From assembly GCA_024763215.1 (NCBI GenBank), contig JANTFX010000028.1, forward strand, positions 1 to 32,664: a DNA stretch of 32,664 nucleotides. The letters are read 5' to 3'. Under the pieces are notes generated by a model. It was given only the letters and a program-made list of their open reading frames with translations. It was not told the origin of the DNA and ran no database searches. The translations under genes were made by a program, and so were the position numbers. Positions 7,733 to 16,304 of the stretch are shown in pieces. The DNA comes from Candidatus Krumholzibacteriia bacterium (GTDB lineage: Bacteria; Krumholzibacteriota; Krumholzibacteriia; LZORAL124-64-63). Positions within the stretch are counted from its first letter, which is position 1, and the number at the start of each line of letters is the position of its first letter.

Positions 7733-8701
7733 ATGGCTGAGGTGACCGTCCAGAGCCTTTACGAGGAGCTGCGCGAACCCCTGCTGCTGGATTTGCTGGG
7801 GGAGATGCCCGAGGTTCCCGTTCCGATCACCGCGCGGGATGTCCACCGGCCGGGCATGGCGCTGATGGGGTTCGCCGAGAATTTCCGGCCCCAGCGCATC
7901 CAGGTCCTGGGGGAATCGGAAACCGCCTACCTCAATTCCCTGGATCCTCAGCAGCAGCGCTTGACCGTGCAGCGGGTCCTGGATCTCAATCCCCCCGTGA
8001 TCTTCATCGCCCGCGACCAGGATGTGCCGGTGCCGGTGGTGGAACTGGTCCGCGAAAGAGGCTTCCCGCTGATTCGTTCCGCCTTGCCTGCCATGGAATT
8101 CCAGCGCGAGCTGGCCCGGCACCTGGACAGGTTGTTCGCTCCGCGCATGGAGGTCCACGGCACCCTGGTCGACGTGTACGGCGTGGGCCTGCTCTTTACC
8201 GGCCGCAGCGGCATCGGCAAGAGCGAATGCGCCCTGGACCTGATCGAGAGGGGCCACCGCCTGGTGGCCGACGACATCGTGGAGATCACCCGGACCAGCC
8301 AGGATATGCTGATCGGCCGTTACCGCGAGGTGCTCAGGCACCACCTGGAGATCAGGGGGGTGGGGGTCATCGATGTCCAGGCGATCTTCGGCATCCGCTC
8401 GATCCGCATGCAGAAACGCATCGAGGTCGAGGTCCAGCTGCAGGATTGGGACGAGAAGGCCGATTACGAGCGCGTGGGCATGGAAGACCGCTTCACCGAG
8501 ATCCTCGGTGTGAACATCCCGCAGGTCATCGTCCCCCTGTTTCCCGGCAAGAACATCACGGTGATCAGCGAGGTCATCGCGTTGAACTTCATGCTCAAGA
8601 TCTACGGCTACGACGCGGCCCAGGTCCTCAACGAGCGCATCCTGGACACCATGAGGAAAAGCGACCGGCTACGGGATTATCTGGAACAGGACCGCGAATA
8701 G
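7733..8701 (+). CDS. hprK: HPr kinase/phosphorylase
   Basis: HprK phosphorylates Ser46 of HPr with ATP or pyrophosphate and also removes it. It couples carbon status to PTS activity and, in Firmicutes, to catabolite repression. The 322 residues include an N-terminal regulatory domain (about 1-130), catalytic His142 in VHGTLVDVYG, Walker A GRSGIGKS (157-164), the Asp180-Asp181 pair, the signature LEIRGVGVIDVQAIFGI (205-221), and the C-terminal FPGKNITVISEVIALN region. Its substrate HPr is encoded at 11197-11475 and has the canonical Ser46. The hpf-hprK order is common in Gram-negatives that have HprK, but the rapZ gene often next to it is absent. Confidence 0.97.
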   Translation: MAEVTVQSLYEELREPLLLDLLGEMPEVPVPITARDVHRPGMALMGFAENFRPQRIQVLGESETAYLNSLDPQQQRLTVQRVLDLNPPVIFIARDQDVPVPVVELVRERGFPLIRSALPAMEFQRELARHLDRLFAPRMEVHGTLVDVYGVGLLFTGRSGIGKSECALDLIERGHRLVADDIVEITRTSQDMLIGRYREVLRHHLEIRGVGVIDVQAIFGIRSIRMQKRIEVEVQLQDWDEKADYERVGMEDRFTEILGVNIPQVIVPLFPGKNITVISEVIALNFMLKIYGYDAAQVLNERILDTMRKSDRLRDYLEQDRE

Positions 8702-8722
8702 GTTCCCGGAGGTGCTCTGAAG

Positions 8723-9127
8723 ATGCGAGGTCTGGTGGCCACACACGGCGGGATCGGCGCGGAGCTGGTCGAGGTCGTGACCATGATCATGGGACCGGCC
8801 GAGGGCTTGGCTGGACTTTCGAACCACGGCAAGAGCGCATCCGACCTCACGGTGGAGATCGCTTCCTGGCTGCGTGGCGACGCGGACCCCTCCGCCTCCG
8901 GAATGGAACCCGCGATCATCTTCATCGATGACTACGGGGGCAGTTGCGCCAACGCGGCCCAGCTTGCCTGCCGGCCAGGCGACCCGGTGGCGGTCGTCAG
9001 CGGCGTCAACCTGGCCATGTTGCTTGGCTTCGTGACCTGGCGCGAGGAACTGGACCTGGACGAACTGGTGCAGCGCCTGATCGAGAGGGGGCGCACCGCC
9101 ATCACCCGCCTGGGGCCCGTGTCATGA
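8723..9127 (+). CDS. PTS mannose-family EIIA component
   Basis: This cytoplasmic component accepts phosphate from HPr and passes it to IIB. At 134 residues it is the length of a free-standing IIA domain of the mannose/fructose/sorbose family. The phosphorylatable His is His8 in LVATHGGIGAELVE. The family segment IIFIDDYGGSCANAAQL is also present (IIA proteins usually have DL.GGSP.N), followed by AVVSGVNLAMLLGF. GGAGG lies 11 bases before the ATG. The 3' end overlaps IIB by 4 bases. In many Gram-negatives a lone IIA of this type is purely regulatory; here the whole permease follows. Confidence 0.93.
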   Translation: MRGLVATHGGIGAELVEVVTMIMGPAEGLAGLSNHGKSASDLTVEIASWLRGDADPSASGMEPAIIFIDDYGGSCANAAQLACRPGDPVAVVSGVNLAMLLGFVTWREELDLDELVQRLIERGRTAITRLGPVS

Positions 9128-9621
9128 CCGTGGTGCTGGCGAGGGTGGACGACCGGCTCATCCATGGCCAGGTGACGGTCGGGTGGTGCCAGCAGTTGCG
9201 GCCCGACCGCCTGCTCCTGGCCAACAACGCCATCGCCGCCGACCCCTGGCAATCCCGTGTCTACGCCAGTTCCGTGCCTCCCCGCACGGAGGTGTCCATC
9301 CTGTCCATCGCCGAGGCCGTGGCCCTGCTGAAGGACCCCGAGGTCGGCCGGGAGAAGGTGCTGCTGCTGACGGGATCCCTGCCGGAAATGAGTGATCTGA
9401 TCCACCTCGGCGCCCCCATCGCCCGCGTCAATCTCGGCGGCATCCATGTGTCCCCCGGCAAGCGCGAACTGCTTCCGTTCATCTACCTCGATGATCTCGA
9501 TGTGCGGGCCCTCTGCCGTATGCTCGCAGCTGGTGTCTCCATCTTCGCCCAGCAGGTGCCCGGCGGAAGGGAATTCAGTCTGGGGCCAAGGGAGATCCGG
9601 GATATGGGGGGGGCATGTTGA
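9124..9621 (+). CDS. PTS mannose-family EIIB component
   Basis: IIB takes phosphate from IIA and passes it to the incoming sugar bound by IIC-IID. The 165 residues begin VVLARVDDRLIHGQVTVGW, the diagnostic IIB block, with the active-site His14. ARVNLGGIH and a C-terminal region ending RDMGGAC complete the domain. The ATG overlaps the IIA stop (ATGA). Eight consecutive G residues (9606-9613) lie just before the stop, and the reading frame ends inside the first codons of IIC. The sugar transported cannot be inferred. Confidence 0.94.
   Translation: MTVVLARVDDRLIHGQVTVGWCQQLRPDRLLLANNAIAADPWQSRVYASSVPPRTEVSILSIAEAVALLKDPEVGREKVLLLTGSLPEMSDLIHLGAPIARVNLGGIHVSPGKRELLPFIYLDDLDVRALCRMLAAGVSIFAQQVPGGREFSLGPREIRDMGGAC
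9606..9613 (+). repeat. G8 homopolymer tract at the IIB/IIC junction
   Basis: Eight G in a row lie within the last codons of IIB, one base before the IIC start codon (ATG at 9615). A net shift of one base (a -1 ribosomal frameshift, or one extra G added by replication or transcription) would put IIB in frame with IIC and yield a IIB-IIC fusion. The tract sits too close to the ATG to be a normal ribosome-binding site. Confidence 0.75.
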
Positions 9622-10373
9622 GCGGCGTGGGTTTCCTGGCCGTCGTTCCCGTTTCCGCGTGGAGCCCCCTGGCCCTGACGGGCCTGCTGGCCGGGTTGCT
9701 CTGTCTGGACGAGACCGCCGCGGTCCAATCCTGGTTGAGCCAGCCCCTGCCCGCGGCCCTGCTGACGGGGCTCGTCTGGGGGCGGCCCGACGTGGGCCTG
9801 GCGCTGGGGGTGCCCCTGCAGATGGCGCTCGTGGGCAACCTCCCGGTGGGGCAATCCTTCGTGGCCGACGCGGTCACCGCCACCATCGCCGTGACCGCTG
9901 CGGCCTGCCGGATCCCCCTGGCCGGCCTGGGCCTGCCCGTTCCCGGGGTTCCGGTCGACCTTGCCCTCTGGGGCTGGCTGCTGCTGGGGGCGGGCCTGCT
10001 GAGCATGCTCGGCCACTGGGTCATCCAGGCCGAACGGGCCGCCTTCGGCCTGTGGATGCACGAGGGACGGTCCTCGCTGATCGATGGTGATCCCGGCCGG
10101 CTGGAGCACCTGCACCTGCGTTGCCTGGCGGTCTCCTTCCTCCGCGGCTCCAGCCTGAGCCTGGTTGCCATGCTGCTGGTGCAGGGCCTCTGGTGGCCCG
10201 GCTTCGCCCATCTGGGGGCCCCGGTGCACCGGGGCCTGGGGCTGATGCCGTTCCTGCTGCCCGGTCTGGGGCTGGGAGCCCTGGCCGAGAGGTACGGTTG
10301 GCGGCGCTGCGGGCCGTGGGTTCTGGGCGGGGCTGGGTTGGCCCTGCTGTTTTGCAGGGTGGTGGGTCCATGA
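9615..10373 (+). CDS. PTS mannose-family EIIC permease subunit
   Basis: This integral membrane subunit forms the sugar channel together with IID. The 252 residues are almost wholly hydrophobic, with several predicted membrane segments, for example WSPLALTGLLAGLLCL, LWGWLLLGAGLLSMLG and GLMPFLLPGLGLGALA. The loop ALGVPLQMALVGNLPVGQSF resembles the conserved IIC segment where the family usually has E.....G....G. The first seven bases overlap IIB. No well-spaced ribosome-binding site is visible, so translation probably depends on coupling. The IIC stop overlaps the IID start (ATGA). Sequence alone is divergent; position and topology make the call firm. Confidence 0.87.
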   Translation: MLSGVGFLAVVPVSAWSPLALTGLLAGLLCLDETAAVQSWLSQPLPAALLTGLVWGRPDVGLALGVPLQMALVGNLPVGQSFVADAVTATIAVTAAACRIPLAGLGLPVPGVPVDLALWGWLLLGAGLLSMLGHWVIQAERAAFGLWMHEGRSSLIDGDPGRLEHLHLRCLAVSFLRGSSLSLVAMLLVQGLWWPGFAHLGAPVHRGLGLMPFLLPGLGLGALAERYGWRRCGPWVLGGAGLALLFCRVVGP

Positions 10374-11149
10374 AGCGGGAACCCGGCCTGTCCTTTGCTT
10401 TACGATGGTCCATGTTCCTGCGCCTGCTGCTGTTGCAGGCCTCGTGGAACCCGCAACGCATGCAGAACCTGGGCTTGCTGTACTGCTTGCTGGCCTGGTT
10501 GCGCCGGCAGCGTACCGACACGGATTTCAGGAGGCACTTCTTCCGGCGCTACTATGAGTTCTTCAACACCAACCCTTACCTGGCCGGTTTCCTGGCCGGG
10601 GGGCTGGCCCGGCTCGAGGCCGACCGCCGCCGGGGCGCCGCGATCCCGCGCCAGATGCTCCGGACCTACCGCGATTCGCTGGGGCGCACCTTCGCCTCCC
10701 TCGGCGACCAGCTCTTCTGGCTGGGCCTGAAGCCGGCCCTGACCCTGATCGCCTGCCTGCTGGCCCTGCGGGGCTCCTCGCTGGCGGCGCTGGCCCTGTT
10801 CGTGGTCTTCGGGGTCTGCCAACTGGGCCTGCGCTGGTGGTCTCTGGGCGTGGGGTTCGGCAGCGGGATGGAAATCCCCGGGATCCTGGCCCATCCCCTC
10901 TGGCATGCGGCCATCAGGGTCATCAAGCGCACGGCCCTGGTGGCCATGGGTCTGGCCGGCGGGGTCTTTGCCGCGCGGTACCAGTGCCTTGGCGGCGGAA
11001 GCCGGTTGGCGGTATTCGGGATGGGCATTGCCCTGGGGCTGCTCACACCCCTGGCCTTGCGCCGGCGGTTACCGGGGGAAATCATGCTCCTGATCGGATT
11101 CGCGGTGTGCCTGGGTCTGGGCTTTGCCATTTCCCCTGCAGGGGGCTAG
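10370..11149 (+). CDS. PTS mannose-family EIID permease subunit
   Basis: IID is the second membrane subunit of mannose-type permeases. The 259 residues contain the family hallmarks LLLQASWNPQRMQNLG, the block FNTNPYLAGFLAGGLARLE and the glycine-rich SLGDQLFWLGLKPALT. Three to four C-terminal membrane spans follow. The start is ATG 10370, overlapping the IIC stop; the frame is open upstream inside IIC but there is no reason to use it. A 47-base gap to ptsH follows, the longest within the PTS block. Confidence 0.94.
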   Translation: MKREPGLSFALRWSMFLRLLLLQASWNPQRMQNLGLLYCLLAWLRRQRTDTDFRRHFFRRYYEFFNTNPYLAGFLAGGLARLEADRRRGAAIPRQMLRTYRDSLGRTFASLGDQLFWLGLKPALTLIACLLALRGSSLAALALFVVFGVCQLGLRWWSLGVGFGSGMEIPGILAHPLWHAAIRVIKRTALVAMGLAGGVFAARYQCLGGGSRLAVFGMGIALGLLTPLALRRRLPGEIMLLIGFAVCLGLGFAISPAGG

Positions 11150-11196
11150 ATTATGAAAACAAGACAGTTCCTCATCATTTGCAAGGGATCCCGGCC

Positions 11197-11475
11197 TTGA
11201 AAACCGTCATGGCGAAAGTATCCGACCCCGTGGGGTTCCACCTGCGGGCCGCGGGTCGGATTGTAAAGCTCACCAAGACCTTCGGCTCCACGGTGTCGAT
11301 CAATTTCGGCGGCAAAGTGGCCAACGCGAAGAGCATCATGGGGTTGGCGAGTCTGGCCGCCGAATTCGGCGCGGAAGTCGAAATCCAGGTGGAGGGGCCG
11401 GACGAGGACCAGGCCGCCGCCGCCATCGCCCGGCTCATCTCCGAGGATCTGGCCCATCCCGAACACGAGGCCTAG
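11197..11475 (+). CDS. ptsH: Phosphocarrier protein HPr
   Basis: HPr carries phosphate from enzyme I to IIA on His15 and is regulated at Ser46 by HprK. I place the start at TTG 11197, which has AAGGGA 8 bases upstream. With this start the active His (GFHLRAAG) is exactly residue 15 and the regulatory Ser (AKSIMG) exactly residue 46, the canonical numbers. The in-frame ATG at 11209 lacks a binding site and would shift them to 11 and 42. The 92-residue protein is of normal length. The residue after Arg17 is Ala rather than the usual Pro. The stop is one base before ptsI. Confidence 0.94.
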   Translation: MKTVMAKVSDPVGFHLRAAGRIVKLTKTFGSTVSINFGGKVANAKSIMGLASLAAEFGAEVEIQVEGPDEDQAAAAIARLISEDLAHPEHEA

Positions 11476-11476
11476 G

Positions 11477-13234
11477 ATGAGAACCTACGCCGGCATCGCC
11501 GCTTCTCCGGGGTACGCCCTGGGGCCGGTGTATCCGGTGGCGCGCCGCGTCATCCGGGCATCGCGCCGGGTCATCACCGACGCGGATGTGCCGGCTGAAA
11601 TCGAACGCTTCCGCGCGGCGGTGCGCAAGGCTCGTGATCAGATCCAGGCGCTCGTGAAACGGCTGGACACCGAACTGGGGTCCGACGAAGGCGAGATCCT
11701 GGGCAGCCAGCTGCTGATCCTGGAGGATGAGCTGGTCTGGGACGCCACCCAGGCGGTCATCCGCCTGGAGCGCATCAACGCCGAGGCGGCCTTCAGCAGG
11801 GCCGTAGGCGACATCATCGCCCGCTTCATGCAGATGGAGGACCAGACCTTCCGGGAGCGGATCACCGACCTGAAGGATGTGGAGCAAAGGGTGCTGCGGG
11901 CCTTTCCGGGGCACGCGCCCGCGGCCCTGCAGCCACCTCCGGAGCCTGCCATCGTCTCGGCGGGCAACCTCGCTCCCAGCGATACGGCCGCCCTGGGCCG
12001 GACCAACATCCTGGGTTTCGTCATGGATGAGGGCGGCAGCACCAGCCACGTGGCCATCCTGGCGCGCTCGCTGGGCGTGCCGGCGGTGGTGGGGCTCAGG
12101 GGGCAGGCCGTCCGTCTGCGGGCAGGCCAGGAAGTGGCCATCGACGGCAACGAGGGCCGGCTCATGGTCGAGCCGGACTCAGCCACCCGGGACCAGCTTC
12201 TCCTGCTGACCCGCAAGCAGGTCGTGGTCAACCAGAAGCTGGCCAAGCTCAAGGACCTGCCGGCGGTGACGCCCGACGGCCACCGGGTGCGGATGATGGC
12301 CAACATCGAGGTTCCCCTGGAGGTGAGCGAGGCCTTGGCGCGGGGCGCCGAGGGCATCGGGCTGCTGCGCACCGAGTACCTGTTCTTCCAGCACGGGACC
12401 ATCCCCACCGAGGACGAGCAGACGGCGGTCTATGGCGAGGTCGTGCGACGCATGGCAGGGCGGCCTGTGGTCTTCAGGACCCTGGATGTGGGCGGGGACA
12501 AGGTCTCGGATTACCTGGGCGCCAAGCGGGAGTACAACCCCTTCCTCGGCTGGCGCGGGATCCGGTTCTCCCTGGCCAACCGCGCCCTGTTCAAGACCCA
12601 GATCAAGGCCATCTACCGCGCCTCCGCCGAGGGCCCCACCAAGCTGATGTTCCCCATGATCACGGGGGTGGATGAGCTGCGCCAGGCCAAGGGGGTGTGC
12701 GAGGAGGCCCTGGCCGAACTGGCCGCCGAGGGGGCCGCGCACGGCCGGCCCCTTGAGGTCGGCATCATGGTCGAGACCCCTTCGGCCGTCCTGGCCGCGG
12801 ACCTGCTGGCCGCCGAATGCGACTTCTTCAGCGTCGGCAGCAACGATCTGATCCAGTACACCCTGGCCATGGACCGGGGCAACGCAAGGGTGTCCTATCT
12901 CTACCAGCCCCTGCATCCGGCCATCCTGAGGTCCATCGCCCAGGTGGTAGCCGCGGGTCACGCCGCGGGGATCTGGGTGGGGATCTGCGGCGAGATGGGT
13001 TCGGAGACCCGCCTGGCGGAAGTCCTGCTGGGCCTGGGCCTGGACGAGATCAGCACCCACGGCGCGGCCCTGCCCAAGATCAAGCAGGTGATCCGCTGGA
13101 CCGGGCTGGACGAGGCCCGGAAACTGGTGGCAGAACTGATGGAACTGGCAACGGCCGGCGAGGCCAACGAGCATCTGGCGGCATACATCGCCGAGCGCAA
13201 GCGTGCGCGGCAGGAAACGGAGCAGGAATCATGA
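11477..13234 (+). CDS. ptsI: Phosphoenolpyruvate-protein phosphotransferase (enzyme I)
   Basis: Enzyme I autophosphorylates with PEP and starts the PTS chain by phosphorylating HPr. The 585 residues are full length. In order there is an N-terminal HPr-binding helical domain, the phosphohistidine domain with His191 in GGSTSHVAILARSLGVPAVVG (given in two overlapping parts: GGSTSHVAIL and ARSLGVPAVVG), and a C-terminal PEP-binding barrel with GIGLLRTEYLF, FRTLDVGGDK, FFSVGSNDLIQYTLAMDR and the catalytic Cys504 in GICGEMGSE. It lies directly after ptsH, and its 3' end overlaps the next gene by ATGA. With IIA-IID and HPr it makes a complete PTS inside one locus. Confidence 0.97.
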   Translation: MRTYAGIAASPGYALGPVYPVARRVIRASRRVITDADVPAEIERFRAAVRKARDQIQALVKRLDTELGSDEGEILGSQLLILEDELVWDATQAVIRLERINAEAAFSRAVGDIIARFMQMEDQTFRERITDLKDVEQRVLRAFPGHAPAALQPPPEPAIVSAGNLAPSDTAALGRTNILGFVMDEGGSTSHVAILARSLGVPAVVGLRGQAVRLRAGQEVAIDGNEGRLMVEPDSATRDQLLLLTRKQVVVNQKLAKLKDLPAVTPDGHRVRMMANIEVPLEVSEALARGAEGIGLLRTEYLFFQHGTIPTEDEQTAVYGEVVRRMAGRPVVFRTLDVGGDKVSDYLGAKREYNPFLGWRGIRFSLANRALFKTQIKAIYRASAEGPTKLMFPMITGVDELRQAKGVCEEALAELAAEGAAHGRPLEVGIMVETPSAVLAADLLAAECDFFSVGSNDLIQYTLAMDRGNARVSYLYQPLHPAILRSIAQVVAAGHAAGIWVGICGEMGSETRLAEVLLGLGLDEISTHGAALPKIKQVIRWTGLDEARKLVAELMELATAGEANEHLAAYIAERKRARQETEQES

Positions 13235-14233
13235 AGGCAGTCATCCCCGCCGCGGGCATCGGCACCCGCCTGCGGCCCCACACCCTCAACAAGCCCAAGG
13301 CCCTGCTGCCGGTCGCAGGCAAGCCCATTCTGGCCCACATCATGGACGACCTGACCCTGGCCGGCATCGACGGGTTCGTGCTCATCGTCGGTTACTACGG
13401 CGACGCCGTGCGCGCATGGTTCGCCCGCGAGCGTCCCGAGCTGGACATCACCTTCGTGGAACAGACCGAGCGCCTGGGGCTGGGGCACGCCATCTGGACC
13501 GCGCGTGAAGCCCTGGGGGACGAGCCGTTCTTCTGCATCCTCGGCGACACGATCCTGAAGGCCGATTACGGTGCGTTGCTGAACGGGGAGGCCAACACCA
13601 TCGCCGTCAAGGAGGTGGCCGACCCGCGGCGCTTCGGAGTCGTGGAAATGGACGGCGGCAAGGTCGTCAGGTTCGTGGAGAAGCCCGAGGTGCCACCCAG
13701 CAATCTGGCCATCGTGGGCGCCTACCTCTTCACCGACGCGGCGGCATTGTGGCGCGGGCTGGACCACGTGGTCGGCGGCGATCATCGCACGCGGGGCGAA
13801 TATCAGCTGACCGACGCCCTGCAGCACATGGTCGGCGAGGGTTGCCGCTTCCTCACCGCCGGCGTCGACGACTGGTTCGATTGCGGCAAGCAGGAAACCT
13901 GGCTGGAGACCAACCGGATCCTGCTGGACCGTCTGGATGAAACCCCGTCCCGTGTGGGCGTGGCAGGCCCCTGTTTCATAGCCCCGGACGCCGTCATCGT
14001 GGATTCGGTGATCGGTCCCCATGTCTCCCTCGGGCCCGGCTCGCGGGTGGAGCACTGCACCTTGAGCGATTGCGTCATCGGGGAGCGGTCGCAGCTGGCC
14101 CATTGCAGGCTTGCCGATTCCCTGGTCGGCAACGATTGTTCACTGGAAAACCTGGTCGGCCGAGTCAACCTCGGCGATTTCGCAGCGGCATCGGGTTCCT
14201 TGGAAACCGGGCCGGAGAAAACGGAGGCACCCC

Positions 14234-14241
<8 letters not shown>
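13231..14241 (+). CDS. Sugar-1-phosphate nucleotidyltransferase with left-handed beta-helix tail
   Basis: Enzymes of this family make NDP-sugars from a nucleoside triphosphate and a sugar 1-phosphate. The 336 residues have an N-terminal nucleotidyltransferase domain (about 1-235) beginning [13 protein letters not shown] followed by [14 protein letters not shown], with [25 protein letters not shown] and [16 protein letters not shown] short hexapeptide-repeat beta-helix follows (about 245-320), with runs such as [20 protein letters not shown]. This resembles the long glucose-1-phosphate thymidylyltransferase group, but UTP or GTP use cannot be excluded. The ATG overlaps the ptsI stop and the 3' end overlaps metK by 8 bases, so it is translationally tied to both. 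Confidence 0.87.
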
Positions 14242-15379
<1,138 letters not shown>

Positions 15380-15403
15380 CGCTTCCTGCCCCGGCGCCGG
15401 TAA

Positions 15404-15440
15404 AAGCATGGGCGGCCTTCGGTAGGCCGCCCATCTGCTT
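15404..15440. terminator. Bidirectional intrinsic terminator between metK and the PKD lipoprotein gene
   Basis: A perfect 10-bp stem, ATGGGCGGCC (15408-15417) pairing with GGCCGCCCAT (15425-15434), closes a 7-base loop. The outer AAGC/GCTT pair extends it past a small bulge. On the - strand the hairpin is followed by GCTTTTAC, a short U-tract serving the convergent lipoprotein gene. On the + strand the tract is weaker. It lies between two converging genes. Confidence 0.85.
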
Positions 15441-15464
15441 GTCGGTTCGCTTGCGCCCTGGAGG

Positions 15465-16169
15465 TCAGGGGGCCGCGGTGACGTTGAAGTGCAGGGTGTC
15501 GCGCCTGGTCACGGCCCAGGCGGGGTAGGTGACGGTCACGCTCACGTCGTACTGGCCGGGTTCGAAGAACCGGAAGCGCGGATTCCTGGTCGGGTAGACG
15601 TACTCCACCCAGACATCATCTTCGGGATCATCGGGATCGCCCGTGTCCATGTAACCGGTGCCCATGTCCCAGCGATAGGCCATCTTCACGTAATCGCCGG
15701 GTTCGTCAGGATTGATGTCGCAGGATTCGGCCCTCAGGTCGAAGGTGACGGTGTCGGCGGTGGTGACCTCGCCTCCGGGAAAGTCGCTGGAGGCCTCGAT
15801 CACGAGGCTGTCGGCCAGAACCTTGACGGGCATGCTCGTGGAGGCGGTCTTGCCGTCCGGATCCTTCGCCGTGGCCACGACCGTGTAATCACCCGGGATC
15901 AGGTAATCGTTGTAGGCGATGGACGTCCTGCTGGTGTGGCCGTCGCCGAAATTCCAGGAGATTTCCAGGTTGTTGTTGCCGCCGGTGGCGTTGCCAGTCT
16001 CGTTGCCGCCGCTGACGATGGCGTAGGCATCGACCTGCAGCGGGACGACCCCGCAGGCGGGAGAAACGATGATCCTGGTGAACGCGGGATCGGTCTTGTC
16101 GTTGCAGCCTGAGACCAGGGCGAAGATCAACAGGGCCACGGGAATCACAATCAGGCAAAGGCGTTTCAT
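15465..16169 (-). CDS. Lipoprotein with PKD-type domains
   Basis: The product is a 234-residue exported lipoprotein. The N-terminus has a Lys/Arg pair, a hydrophobic core and the lipobox LVSGC (Cys22), followed by Asn-Asp. The mature part holds two PKD/Ig-like beta domains. The first (about residues 35-115) has the PKD hallmark ISWNFGDGHTS and PGDYTVVATAKDPDG. The second (about 120-230) has YRWDMGTG and FEPGQYDVSVTVTYP. PKD domains usually mediate protein or carbohydrate contacts at cell surfaces; no catalytic motif is seen. The domain is too general to give a function. It is probably a single-gene transcript, with a promoter match at 16270-16298 and the terminator downstream. AGGGAG lies about 12 bases before the ATG. 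Confidence 0.85.
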   Translation of the reverse strand: MKRLCLIVIPVALLIFALVSGCNDKTDPAFTRIIVSPACGVVPLQVDAYAIVSGGNETGNATGGNNNLEISWNFGDGHTSRTSIAYNDYLIPGDYTVVATAKDPDGKTASTSMPVKVLADSLVIEASSDFPGGEVTTADTVTFDLRAESCDINPDEPGDYVKMAYRWDMGTGYMDTGDPDDPEDDVWVEYVYPTRNPRFRFFEPGQYDVSVTVTYPAWAVTRRDTLHFNVTAAP

Positions 16170-16269
16170 GAGTTTGGTTTACTCCCTGTGGGGTGGCTGA
16201 AACATGGAATACCGACGAGGTTTCACCCCCTCGCATCCCACCGGCCTGGTCGCATCAATCTACAAAGCT

Positions 16270-16298
16270 AGGATAGTCTGCACAAGGCGTCCAGTCAA
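16270..16298 (-). promoter_or_regulatory. Sigma-70-type promoter for the PKD lipoprotein gene
   Basis: Read on the - strand, TTGACT and TATCCT are separated by 17 bases. The predicted transcription start is near 16262, giving a leader of about 90 bases. The -35 box lies just past the end of lptG, so the lipoprotein can be expressed apart from lptFG. This is pattern matching only. Confidence 0.6.
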
Positions 16299-16304
16299 AT
16301 CGGC

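Noticed and set aside
8723-11149. PTS IIABCD genes considered as a recent acquisition inserted in the rpoN operon
   Set aside because: Base composition and the overlapping gene junctions match the rest of the run, and no mobile-element remnants or flanking repeats are visible.
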